Shown here: piece after piece, positions 26,123-45,102 of the stretch
Numbering within the stretch: the stretch's first letter is position 1
How the letters are laid out: each line of letters opens with the position of its first letter
Source: Diplosphaera chodatii
Lineage: Eukaryota; Chlorophyta; Trebouxiophyceae; Prasiolales; Stichococcaceae
DNA length: 64,000 nucleotides
Reading direction: 5' to 3'
Assembly: GCA_032358165.1 (NCBI GenBank)
Contig: JAALGY010000057.1
Location: forward strand, 1,860,001 to 1,924,000
The notes under the pieces: model-generated
The model's input: the letters and a program-made list of their open reading frames with translations, nothing else
Databases searched by the model: none
Told to the model about the DNA's origin: nothing
Program-made: the position numbers and the translations under genes

Positions 26123-26992
26123 ATGCCCGCGGACATACGCACTCCAGAGCGGCACCGAGTGCCGGCGGTGGTGACCCCCGAGAGCAGCTCCTGCGTTCGC
26201 CGCACCCCGAGGTCCAAGGTGCCGCGGGTGGTGCCGCCGCTGCTGCAGGGCCGCGACAGCAGCAGGCGGCTGGCTCCGGGGCCGGTGGCGGGTGATGAGC
26301 GCGCCGTGGTGCGCAGGCTGTCCTTCACCAGCAGCGGCGACCTGCGCGGCGGCCGCAAGCGCAAAGCCGCAGCCTCGCCCAGCTCCACAGAGGACGACTC
26401 TGGCAGCGGTGGCGCCAGCCGCGACAGCCGCGGCACAGAGGTGTCGTCCGCAAGCGTGTTCAGGGCGTCAACCTCGCAAGTTGACCGTGCGTCGGTGGTG
26501 CTCGTGACGCGGAACCTGCGGCTGCGGTGCGACTCGCTGGCCACGGGCTCCGACCTCAGCACCTCCCCGTCTATCACCCTGCTGTCAGACGAGGGCTGCC
26601 AGCTGTCGGGCGTCACGCCGTGCTCCACCCTGCGCTACGACGCGGCCTTTGCTGCGGGCACGCCCCGGGGCGACACCCCCAGGGCGTCGGGCGCCGTGGG
26701 CGACATGCTCTCGCCCCCGGCCCCTGCAGCCGCGACGCAGCTGTCGTTCAGCGACTGGACCGCCGCGCTGCAGCGCTCCAGCGGCATCAGCAACCCGCTG
26801 GCGCGGCCGCCGCTGCCACTGTCGCTGCCAGGTGCAGCGTCGCAGCCGGGCGCCCTTCTGTGCGAGCCAGCCTCCCCAGTGGCGCAGCTCTTCACCGCCA
26901 AGCTCTGCGCATTGGACACGATGCTGCAGTGCGTGACTGCAGCGGAGCACCGCGCTCGCACTGCTGCAGCTGCGAGCGGCCCCTCACAGTAG
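26123..26992 (+). CDS. Intronless Ser/Pro-rich ORF of 289 residues, unknown
   Basis: Unrecognised. It is open from ATG 26123 to TAG 26990-26992 without introns, unlike its neighbours. Of the first 50 codons, 45 end in G or C, which supports this frame. The protein is disordered-looking and rich in Ser, Pro, Ala and Arg. It has many SP/TP sites (TPERHR, TPESS, RTPRSK, ASPSS, GVTPCS, TPRGDTPR, LSPPA, ASPVA), a basic patch GGRKRKAAA that could be a nuclear localisation signal, and FSDWTAALQRSSGI. A likely amphipathic C-terminal helix (AQLFTAKLCALDTMLQCV) ends it. The pattern suggests a nuclear regulator phosphorylated by proline-directed kinases; this is inference only. A 5' exon upstream cannot be excluded. 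Confidence 0.55.
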   Translation: MPADIRTPERHRVPAVVTPESSSCVRRTPRSKVPRVVPPLLQGRDSSRRLAPGPVAGDERAVVRRLSFTSSGDLRGGRKRKAAASPSSTEDDSGSGGASRDSRGTEVSSASVFRASTSQVDRASVVLVTRNLRLRCDSLATGSDLSTSPSITLLSDEGCQLSGVTPCSTLRYDAAFAAGTPRGDTPRASGAVGDMLSPPAPAAATQLSFSDWTAALQRSSGISNPLARPPLPLSLPGAASQPGALLCEPASPVAQLFTAKLCALDTMLQCVTAAEHRARTAAAASGPSQ

Positions 26993-27507
26993 GTTCTGCA
27001 TGACCACCCACAAGGAAGGCCGGGGTCCCGGGACAGGTTGTCCTGAAGAACACAGCGTTGCAACAGGCAGTGCAGGACGACTGCCGATGCGCAACTTGGT
27101 AAGAAGCATGCAGGACGTGTATTGTGAGCTGCATCTCTGTGGATATCGTGACGCGCACGCTGTATTCCTTAAATCTCTTATTGGAACCTTGATGTTCAGG
27201 CTGGAGGTGGCTGCGAAACTGTGATGTATGCTGATTGGATTGGAGTACCGTAGCTTGTTGTGTTGCCCAGCTATGCTGTGGCTTGTGGGAAAGGCTTCCC
27301 TGCTGCTTTCTGGAAAACCATCTGTTGTGCGAAGGGCTGTAAACAAGTGTCGTTGCTTCAAAATTCCACGTCACATCGTCCACAATCTCAAGGCTCGTCA
27401 AACCCATCAAGGCGCCCACACCAGCCTGCTTCTCATTGTACCCACGAGACCCTGATGCAGCTTGATTTCCGATGTCACCGACATGTGCAGTGCGACGCTA
27501 CACTGGC
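26993..27507. other. Convergent 3' region, Ser/Pro-rich ORF / RCC1 gene
   Basis: 515 bp between stop codons. No motif or exon recognised. Confidence 0.4.
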
Positions 27508-30500
27508 TCAGTCGTCGGAGGTCAGGTTGTGCATGTCGCTGGAGGCCATCGCGCGCTCGATGAGGTGCACCTGCGCGTGGCCCATGCTGTCCCGGTACTC
27601 GGGGCTGTCGGCGCCGCCCAGCCGCCGCCCGCCGCCCCCCACATACCCCTCGCCCTCATCTGGCCATTTGCATGGGTGGTAACAGTATCAGCACTGGGTT
27701 GCTCTGAGGGCTCTGCAACTCAGATGAGCGTGGCAGCCAGGATCCACACAGCCAGCGGTCTGGCGTGGCAGGCCACCGCCTGTCCGCCGTAACCACACTG
27801 CGCAGGGTGGCGAGTTTTGCAGAGCACTCGAGCATTGCTCACCCTGCGCATCTGAGGACCTGCGGAAGCTCTTGCCGGCCTCGTCGTCATCGGATGAGCC
27901 GCCCACCTTCCCATCGTCCTCATCTGACGACCCTCCAGGCACACCCTCTGCGCAGCAAAGCGGATGCATGTGCATGCTCGCGCCCGTAAGGACAGGCGAT
28001 CAGAGCAGTAAAGCTGCCTAGACTGGACTATCAGTTGATGTGACGCTATTGAATCGGTGCGACATGTATGCAGTTGCATCTCGGCAGCTGCAGCAGAGCA
28101 AGCAGTGCTGTGCGGCAGGAGGCTCCACCTGAGGCCGCCTCCGGGTCCCCCAACACGGGGCCCTCCTGCAGGCTGAGGCCCTCGAGCGGCGGCTCGGCTG
28201 CTGGCGGCGGCGGCGGTGGCGAGGCGCCGCTGCGACTCTCGACATCCCCACCTGCAAAACACAGCCAGCGCTTTTGGTAAGGCCACCCTGAAGCAAAAGC
28301 AGCACCATTTGCTGGTGCATCGTGGTCCTCGTGAGAATCAAAAGTCATTCTGAGAGAAAGTTCCGCAGGGGCGGACAACACCCCATCGCTGATGCAGCAT
28401 TGCCGAGCCGAGCCGCACCGGGGCTGTGCCCGTTGCTGTCCAGGGGGCGCAGCTGCGGCGAGGAGCGCTCGCTGCCGGTGACCTCGCCGTCGCGCTCGAT
28501 GGAGGAGCCGTCCGGCACCGCCAGCACCATGGAGTGCCGCCCCCCCGCGCACAGGCTGACCACCCGCCACCGCCCCGGGCCGCCTGCGGGGCCCGATGGC
28601 AAGTGGCACTGTATGACATGCTGCCGGGGTGTGAGCACTTGCTGGCTGCCCTGTGTGACACCTCCACGAAGCACCGTGCAATTGCACTCTAACATCCGCC
28701 AACCAAGCGGAGCAATCTTACGCCTACCGGGTAGGCTGAGGCTGATGGGCGAGTGGTGGTCTCGCTCATTGCCAGTCCCCAGCCGCCCTGCACTCTGAGT
28801 CTCATACTCATCCCCGAAGAGGATCGTGTCAGAGAAGGTCTGCAGTACCAACGGGGTGCAGCAGCACGCAGGCGTCGCACCAAAGCTGCCGCGGCCCCAG
28901 ATGAAGATGCGGCCTTCGTCAGTCAGTGCAATGGTGTGCGTGCCGCCACAGACCGCCTGAACCACCCTGCGGGGCATTTAAACATGCCTTACAGCTGTGC
29001 ATTAACGCTAGATGGAGTGCTGATGATATATGCAGCTGTGCAGAGCAGCAGACAGGATGACGCGAACCCACCGCTCTCCAGAGATGGACTGCACCAGCGT
29101 CGGCCGCAGCTTGCTGGAGCCGCTTTTGTCGCCCAGGCCCAGGCGCCCATACTCACCCCGTCCCCACACATACACCTCTGTGTTGCAGGTAGACGGAGTG
29201 TCAGCAGCACTTCCAGTCGGCAACATGAAACATGTAGCAACCTGCATCTCGCCAGCCCGCACTCCTGCAACTGCAAGCGCACCGCCAGAGGTGCTGAGCG
29301 CCAGTGAGTGCCAGCCGCCGGCGCTGATGTCCGCTATTGGCGTGTCCTCCAGGCCCACCACCTTGACGGGGGTGGTGGCGTATGATGTCGTCCCATTGCC
29401 CAGCTGCGCAGTTTGTTGGGAAATGTGCACACCAACGGCTTGATGCACAAGGTGACAACATGCTTTGGCAATGGGGATGCATGTGCAAAGTGTAGGTAAG
29501 CCCTGTACTAACAGACGACATTTTTCTCTTATCAGAAGCACACCTGGCCAAAGTCATTGATGCCCCACGCGTACACCTCACCGTCCCTGCAGATATGGAC
29601 ACATGCCCACTGCTGTGCCAGCCTTTTAAAGCAGAAGTTACACTTGAGCGCGGACATCTACCTCGCTAAAGCATCATGCTCAAACCCACCAGGTCAGGAG
29701 CAGGTTGTGAAAGGCACCGCAGGCGACCTTTGCAATGCTGATGGCACCCTCAACCTTGCGCGGCTCTCTGTTGATCTGCAGGTGCATGCGTCAACTGGTG
29801 AACACTGTCCAGCAGAAGACAAATGGATGCGGGTCTTGTGATGTCGACTTAGCACAGCGATCATTTGATACAATCGTCCACCTCGAGCGAGAAGAAGCCC
29901 CAGGGCTCGCCCCATGTCCACACCTGCGAGTGTGGCGCTATGCATGTGAGGCAGGCAGTCTGATCAGAAGACCTCAGGGGCCTTGCAAGTGCTTGACGGA
30001 TCCAGGCCGGATCACAGCAGGTAGCACACACCTCCCCCTCGTCAGTGAGAGCAACAGAGTGCATGCCGCCAGCTGCCACCTGCGCCACCCGAACCCCCTG
30101 CAAAAACGGTGCAGATGTCAACCAACGTGCAGGACTGTGCGAAGACAGCATTGCCTGCCGATTTCATGCAAAGCAGTGGCGCTAGGGTCAGCAACCCCGC
30201 GGCATGCACCTGCAGGCAAGGCTGCGGTGTCACAACATCATGGCCGGGGCCCTCCTCATTCGGCTCTCCTGTCGCCTGCTGATACTCGTTGCCGCCAAAA
30301 GCCCAGGCCTGCGGCAGCACGAGTAAAGGGCTTTAGCCTCTTTGCATGGACCGACTTACCCAAAGCCACATATGATCGGCGTCAGAAGTGCGACACACAC
30401 TTGAACGGGCATGGCCAGGCATCCCACCCACCTGCCCTGTGTCATCAAGCGCCAAGGTGTGCCAGCCGCCGAGCGCAGCCTGCCATCAGGGAGAAATGTC

Positions 30501-31523
30501 GTGTGTCGGGTTGTTGCACGCAACGCTTGGATGGCATAGAGGTAGGCCATCCTACTGACAACGCATGCTTCATGCCGTTGTGCTTGCCATACAAGCTCGA
30601 CAGGTCATGCGACAGCAAGACATCCGTCCGGTGCAGGGGGTGCGTCCACAGCATAGAGCAGCAATCACCTGCACGATGCGGACCCCGCGCAGCTCGGACA
30701 CATAGCGCGGCTTGCGCTCCGTGGTGCGGTGCCCGTGGCCCAGCGTGCCGCGTGCGTTCCAGCCCCAGGCCAGCAGCTGCATAGTCGAATACGGTGTGAT
30801 GGTACCATATGAAATCTTGGCGGCCTGATTTGCACCACATCAAAGTGCCGCGGCCAGTTGCCGGACGCACGTATCGTGCCATACTACCTTTCATCTGCTA
30901 GCTGTGCTGCTGATATCAGATTCTGCCACACATTGCCCAGATTGCAGGGAATGTCTGTGTTTCTCATATGCAACAAGGGCAATATCTGAGCACGGTCATG
31001 ATTCTGATGACACCGGTATTTGCACGGGCCTGCAGGCCCACCTGCCCATCTGCATCTATGGCAAGCGTGTTGCGGCTGCCGCCAACTAGTGGCGAGGTGG
31101 TGAAGTCGCGACCACGCAGCCGCGTGCCGAGCAGCGACTCGATGACCTTGGGCGACATCAGGTTCTCTTCTGTGTCCACTCCCTGCAGACGGTGCAGCCA
31201 CCATATAGGCGTCCTTGAGGCGGACTCTTCACGGGTCATTCCGGAAGAGCAAGCCACGATGAGAGGGTCACTTACAAAGCTGCGGCGTGCTCGGCATGCT
31301 CCTGTGCATTCAAGCCTGGTGTCCCCAAAACCATGCTTGTGCACTGCAGACCATGCCCCACAGCATGCAGCCCCGCCGTACGCACCAGTTGGCCATCCTC
31401 CGCAACGCCAAACCCAAACACAACCGCGGTGCCTGGCGGCGTGGTGCAGTATGCTGGCAGCGCGCGGCACAGGGAGCCCGCTGGCGGGTCGGAGTCCCCA
31501 GCTGAGCTTGGCGCCACTGCCAT
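27508..31523 (-). CDS. RCC1-repeat (beta-propeller) protein with acidic Ser-rich tail
   Basis: Start MAVAPSSAGDSDPPAGSLCR at 31523, with the first propeller strand GTAVVFGFGVAEDGQL. RCC1 blades follow through many exons: SRNTLAIDADGQVG, LLAWGWNARGTLGHGHRTTE, AWAFGGNEYQQATGEPNEEG, VRVAQVAAGGMHSVALTDEG and VWTWGEPWG. Further blades are ISIAKVACGAFHNLLL, LEDTPIADISAGGWHSLALS, VYVWGRGEYGRLGLGDKSGS, VVQAVCGGTHTIALTDEGRI and WRVVSLCAGGRHSMVLAVPD. That is about seven blades, so a full propeller of the RCC1/UVR8/HERC type. After the propeller come a Pro-rich exon (SPPPPPPAAEPP), an acidic CK2-like stretch (GGSSDEDDGKVGGSSDDDEA) and a tail ending MASSDMHNLTSDD. Partner and location are unknown. I see no evidence that it is UVR8 itself, because I did not find the conserved Trp cluster. 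The gene lies 123 bp downstream of the UPF0426 gene on the same strand. Confidence 0.88.
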
Positions 31524-31645
31524 CCTGCCGTCGGCGCTGCTGGCTCAGGCTGTGCTGCCGACGGCGCTGAGTGTTGCTGGCGTGACGCCGCTGTCTAGCA
31601 TCTCCTGTCAAGAAGGCTACTATCGCTGCCGTGCTTCTGAGTGTG

Positions 31646-32212
31646 CTAGATCTGCTGGTTTTGGCCGTTTGCACTGCTGGGCGTTGGGCGTGTAAGTACC
31701 CTGCTGGTGTCGGGTGCTGGGACCAGCGGCGCTGGCGGGTCTTCACCCTGCACTTGGTTCGCGTAAACAGTGTCACACGTGATGCACCCGCCGTGTATAA
31801 ACCTATCCAACAGACCAGAACATGCTCTGCTGACACGTGGGACCAGAGCAGCCTGGGGACCGCGCACCCTGACACTTGCAGCAGTGCGTTCCAGCCACTG
31901 CTTCAGCGGGTCCTCAGTCGGATTGAGACCCAGAAGCCCGGCAACGAAACCTCCAGCAAACGCCACGGGCTCCTGCGTGTCGCATGCATCATCTGACAGA
32001 TGTCTACCTCGTTGCACACGCGCCATGCACTAGATATAGTGACATGTGTGTACCTTGATGGCAGCGTGCAGAAGAGAATTGGATGTGCTCGCGGTGGTGA
32101 TCGTTTGATGTGCAGTGAGGCTGCCACGGCTTCTGCGGGGCGTTGCAACGCGAATGGTATGTGTGGACCGCCGCAGCGACAAAGGTTGCTGCTGGGTTGA
32201 CAGACCGTGCAT
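31646..32212 (-). CDS. UPF0426 family small plastid protein
   Basis: A small three-exon gene. Exon 1 (32054-32212, exactly 53 codons) encodes a plastid-type transit peptide, MHGLSTQQQPLSLRRSTHTI, with many Ser/Thr/Arg and almost no acidic residues, ending LLHAAIK. It joins in phase to exon 2 (upper end 31972), EPVAFAGGFVAGLLGLNPTE followed by DPLKQWLERTAA. Exon 3 gives GEDPPAPLVPAPDTSR and stops at 31646. The core (KEPVAFxGGxxAGLLxLxxxEDPLKxW) matches, from my memory of the family, plant UPF0426 chloroplast proteins such as Arabidopsis At1g28150. Total is about 120 residues, the usual length. Function is unknown. Confidence 0.72.
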
Positions 32213-32597
32213 GTCCGCAACTGATACTCTCGCCTGTGATGTCTTCAGACAAGCTACTGCATTTGTGTCGTGCAGCACACTTGCTTCCGTAAAATCAGAA
32301 AGCGAATGTTCGCTGGCACTCTGGAGTTGCATTTGAGAATTCAGAGCAAGGCATTGTAGCAGCAGCCCTGTAGTCAGCAAGTTGTGTGCAATGCAATACC
32401 CACTGGGTACTTCAGCACATTTTGGAGGTGCAAGGGTATATGAACAATGCAGATCCCAGTCATGCACGCCAGGAACCAGCAAATCAATCGAGTGCATCAA
32501 CTTTATATAAGCCAGCAGGACTGCCAGAGCCAATGTAGACCAGCCAGAGCCCAGCGCATGTTGAACTTTTCGCTGCAGCGTAAATCCTATGTATCGC
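32213..32597. other. Gap between CHR19 stop and UPF0426 start
   Basis: 385 bp. It holds TATATAA at 32505-32511, about 290 bp upstream of the UPF0426 ATG. No exon seen. Confidence 0.4.
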
Positions 32598-37817
<5,220 letters not shown>

Positions 37818-38271
37818 CCGTCCACAAGTTATGTCAAACATACACAATCAGCGTGTGGAGCTGAAGATGCCTGCACATATGCACTACCGTTTCGCAGCAA
37901 GGTTGGACCCTGCAGGCAAATTGCACTTCATCAGGGAGCCGGTTGCTAACTCATGCCATCGGCTGCCGATGTGCAGGCCCAGGCACCAATCTGAGTGATT
38001 GATGTTAAAGTTAAGAAAGGCAAAGGTGGTCGAATGTGGTGAGCATGTCCTGCAAGATGCAAATTTGCAGGGGCACAACCATGCACATGCGCAGCTAGCA
38101 ACAGCTGCTGGCAACTCAGGTTCGCCTCACATGCATACGTCACCTACAAGGCTAGAGTATGAAGTCCTGCAACATTGATTTGTACATGTCAGGGTCCATC
38201 GCGACGTGCATCAGCCTACTGTATTATGACAGCAGCGATGTGCCGCGGCCGTGTCAATAGCATTTGAGCAC
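37818..38271. promoter_or_regulatory. Shared divergent upstream region CHR19 / ecdysoneless
   Basis: 454 bp between two divergent ATGs. No strong motif; presumed to hold both promoters. Confidence 0.4.
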
Positions 38272-42161
<3,890 letters not shown>

Positions 42162-42250
42162 ACTTACACACCCAACTGGTTCTAGGTTTGCATATGCTCT
42201 TCCATGTGCGTCAGTGTATTGCACAAGCTGCGGAAGTTGGAGTCTCACAA

Positions 42251-42255
42251 TTACA
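42251..42255 (-). terminator. Candidate minus-strand TGTAA poly(A) signal of the rhomboid gene
   Basis: TTACA on the plus strand, 117 nt past the minus-strand stop at 42372. A second copy lies at 42164-42168, almost at the stop of the convergent ECD gene. Confidence 0.4.
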
Positions 42256-42371
42256 GTGGTGGTCTGAGCTCTAATGTACAGGTGATTTGACTCCATCACC
42301 AGATCTAGCAAGTACAGGGTTTGTGTCAGGCATACAGCGTCATGATACGGAGTACACTCCTAGTGCCAACC

Positions 42372-43653
42372 CTATCCAAGCTCCACATCATCACCGCTGG
42401 ATCTGAGCGGCAGGTACGCCCTAAGCCGTTCAAACTGCAGACTGCCAAACTGCCTGTGCAAGCTCCAGGCAACGGCGCCAAGGAAGCAGATGAAAACGGC
42501 CAGATTGACCAGTGAGGGCACAGTGGGCAGGAATGCCATGACATAACCAGCGATGAGGCCAGCAAGATGCCCCAGGAAGCTGGCCTGGGGCACGATCACC
42601 GATGTGAACACCAGAGCGCCCAGCGGCATCAGGTTGGCGGGGATAGGCACAGCCCCGAAAAGGCTGTACGTCGCCGTTGCGCCTGCAGCATGATGCAGCA
42701 TTGCCTATCAGACGCTGACTCTGATCCGATGAGCGGAGCGCTACCAAAGCAAGTTGGACACAAGCAGACCAAGCGAAACACACAGGGGACACACCTGCCG
42801 ATGCAGCCAGGTATGCCATCCAGGCGAAAACTACACAGCTGTAGCCGACAGTCAGTGTGTGCGCATCCTGCTCTCTGCGCAAGGCTTCTACTGCAACTGC
42901 ATAGAGCGCCATGATGCCCTGCAGCCCCACAGATCAGGAGCTTGCTATTGATGCGTCTCTTGGGTCCTTCTAAGCCATTATCAGCATATTGTTGAGGTGG
43001 TAGTGGTAGTGCTCGAGGTGCGCAACATACCAACGATGACAGGACAAGGAAGAGCGCCGTGTAGGACAGGTAGAACAGGGAGCCGCTGCCGCCCTGGGTC
43101 TCAACGTACCCCATATTCCATAGGGCACTGCAGTTGAACAGGAGGTGCAGCCCTGACACATGGGTCACCTACACGCATTGGAGTGCCAGACATCACAAGC
43201 CATCTTTGGAATTGATTGATGATCTTAAAAAGGAAACCCTGGTGATGTTGTCACTAAGGGTGCCAGCTCAGATGGCCTACTCGTCCACAGGACACCAAAG
43301 CAGCTGCCACCATCTGCAAAAGCATGCGTGTGCAGCCCACACACAGCAGGGGCTCACTTGTGCTGTGAGCAGCCGCCAGACTTGCTTGCCTCGCACGACC
43401 AGGTCGTACGAGGCGCCCACATGCTGGTAGTCGGCGCCCACGCTGTGGATGCGCAGCCAGACGGCAGCAAGCAGGCAGGCGATGACGGAGGTGACTGGCC
43501 GGTCCAGCACCTGTCTGCAGTGAAAAGCGTGAGCTTGCCATTGGCATGTATTATCTGGTGAAGCTTCGGAGTAACACAGGTGACAATTGCAAAAGGAGCA
43601 TACAGACACATCAGTCACGCCAGGCTGACCTCGAATAGCACGGACCGCCCCAT
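42372..43653 (-). CDS. Rhomboid-like intramembrane protease, plant RBL13-like
   Basis: Short polytopic rhomboid. The start MGRSVLFE at 43653 joins in phase to VLDRPVTSVIACLLAAVWLR, followed by HVGASYDLVVRGKQVWRLLT. Then come THVSGLHLLFNCSALWNMGY with VETQGGSGSLFYLSYTALFL, LQGIMALYAVAVEALRR, TVGYSCVVFAWMAYLAAS, VFTSVIVPQASFLGHLAGLI with AGYV, and the tail RLRAYLPLRSSGDDVELG before TAG at 42372. The order and wording match Arabidopsis RBL13. The presumed catalytic Ser is in VGYSCVVF and the His in GHLAG, so the protein may be active. Such proteins sit in the ER/Golgi or organelle membrane; location is not visible here. Confidence 0.88.
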
Positions 43654-45102
43654 CCTCTGGGCAGTTAGCTGCACTCTGCGTGGCAGTGAGCACCAATCGT
43701 TAGGAGTTTGCAGGTCCGCACGGATAGCAGAGACGAGGTCATAGCAGCCACTGCGCCTGAGATCAACTGCGACGGTGCTGGTGCAGTCAGAATGGTGCAT
43801 GAAGTATCGGCATGGAGGCACCAGCCTCACGTACGTTCAGGTCTGTGGTGAATAACTGTCGTCATCCTGCCTTTTGTCGCAGAGCATGGTGATCACACAA
43901 GTGGCTGTGAGCAGCGTGTTGATGACAGTCGCTACACAAGCGCACCAATGTAAGTGCATTGATGCGCCAATGAGCAAAGTCTTGATGTAGAGGGAGCCAT
44001 CGCCAGGTCCAGCAGTCCTGGCGGCGACCGCAGCCAGGCACCTGTGGGGGGTGGGTGGTGTGAGCGTCAGCACGAGAGTAAGCCCCGTTGAGTTGGCGGA
44101 CCAAAAGAGTCCGCTGGCACACATAACTGTATTGATGGCGAACTGCCCTGCGCGACACGCTTGCTGAGACAAGGGCGCTACAGGGGTCTTGCGCTTTCGC
44201 GCTGGCACTCTCTGCCTCGTCGCCCGGGGACTTTCGCCCGGTGAAACACGCTCTCCTTGGCCGAAGCCAATAGCGATACACCGAAGTGGCCCTTCATGCT
44301 GCGCCCACCTCGTTGGTGTTGGCGTGGCAGGCCGCTGGCTGACGGAGCGCCACCTGCCGACCGAGGATCCTGCACAGCAAAGACACCATGTGCATATGGT
44401 GAGCAGGACCGTAGGAGCGATCTGTGATGTGGACCGATGCATCGTGTGCAGAGGCCTCAGTTGGTAGTGCATGTTGTTCGTCGTCACCTTGAACATCAGA
44501 ACCTGTTGGAAAACTTGTTGTCGATCATTGGCCTCCAAATGATGCCACTGGTAGACATCAGGTGTGCGCTAGGCACCATCAATGACGCAGGAGCATCGGT
44601 CGAAAGTGTCACCTGCAGGATCGAGGATCGCAGCCGGCGGCCGCGTGCCTGCTGACACGCCTCGCAGGATGACGGTGGCGCTGACGAGATGTCGAACGAC
44701 GTAAGTGCGTCGTTTGTGATATGAGGAGAACAAGCAATGTGGCCCGCAGAAGCGGCGCTGTGGAGATGTTGCCGAAATTTAACTACTTACCTAATTTACA
44801 TTAGGTTTGGCAGGCCCTAAACCTAACTCGGTACTGCGCCGGTTCCAGCTTCCCCATGCCACTTGCAAAATCACGCAGGCCTTTAGGCCTTCTGTTGCAC
44901 AGTACATGCATCGCATTTGTCTCAAGTATCATGATTATATGTGGACAGGCTCACTCGACAGCTAACACTACCCCTGCTGCTCATCGTATTGAGGGCCCCT
45001 TGAGGGCAGATGTCAACAGGCATTCTGCGTTGGGAGGTCGTGCAGGATGCTGATCGCGCTTGAGCACTACGCCTGACACTGAGGGCTGCGTCGACCACAT
45101 AG
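43654..45102. other. 1.45 kb divergent region with an unresolved minus-strand ORF
   Basis: It lies between the rhomboid start (-) and the acyltransferase start (+). A 233-residue minus-strand ORF (43837-44538) contains hydrophobic stretches such as NTVMCASGLFWSANSTGL and CVATVINTLLTATCVITMLC, but I recognise no family and cannot build a consistent exon set. It could be a small lineage-specific membrane protein or chance. From about 44770 the DNA is AT-richer, with small inverted repeats (44695-44714; 44790-44805) and a telomere-like 12-mer at 44815-44826. Confidence 0.35.

Noticed and set aside
25609..26628. Minus-strand ORF of 339 residues as a gene.
   Set aside because: It has no motif, an Arg/Ser-rich composition typical of antisense frames in GC-rich DNA, and weaker codon bias than the opposite strand. 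Kept only as a low-interest finding.
42800..42930. The rhomboid seemed to lack its catalytic Ser (LQGIMALY at the expected helix).
   Set aside because: Alignment with RBL13 from memory puts the Ser further on, in VGYSCVVF, with the His in GHLAG. There is no clear evidence of an inactive protease.
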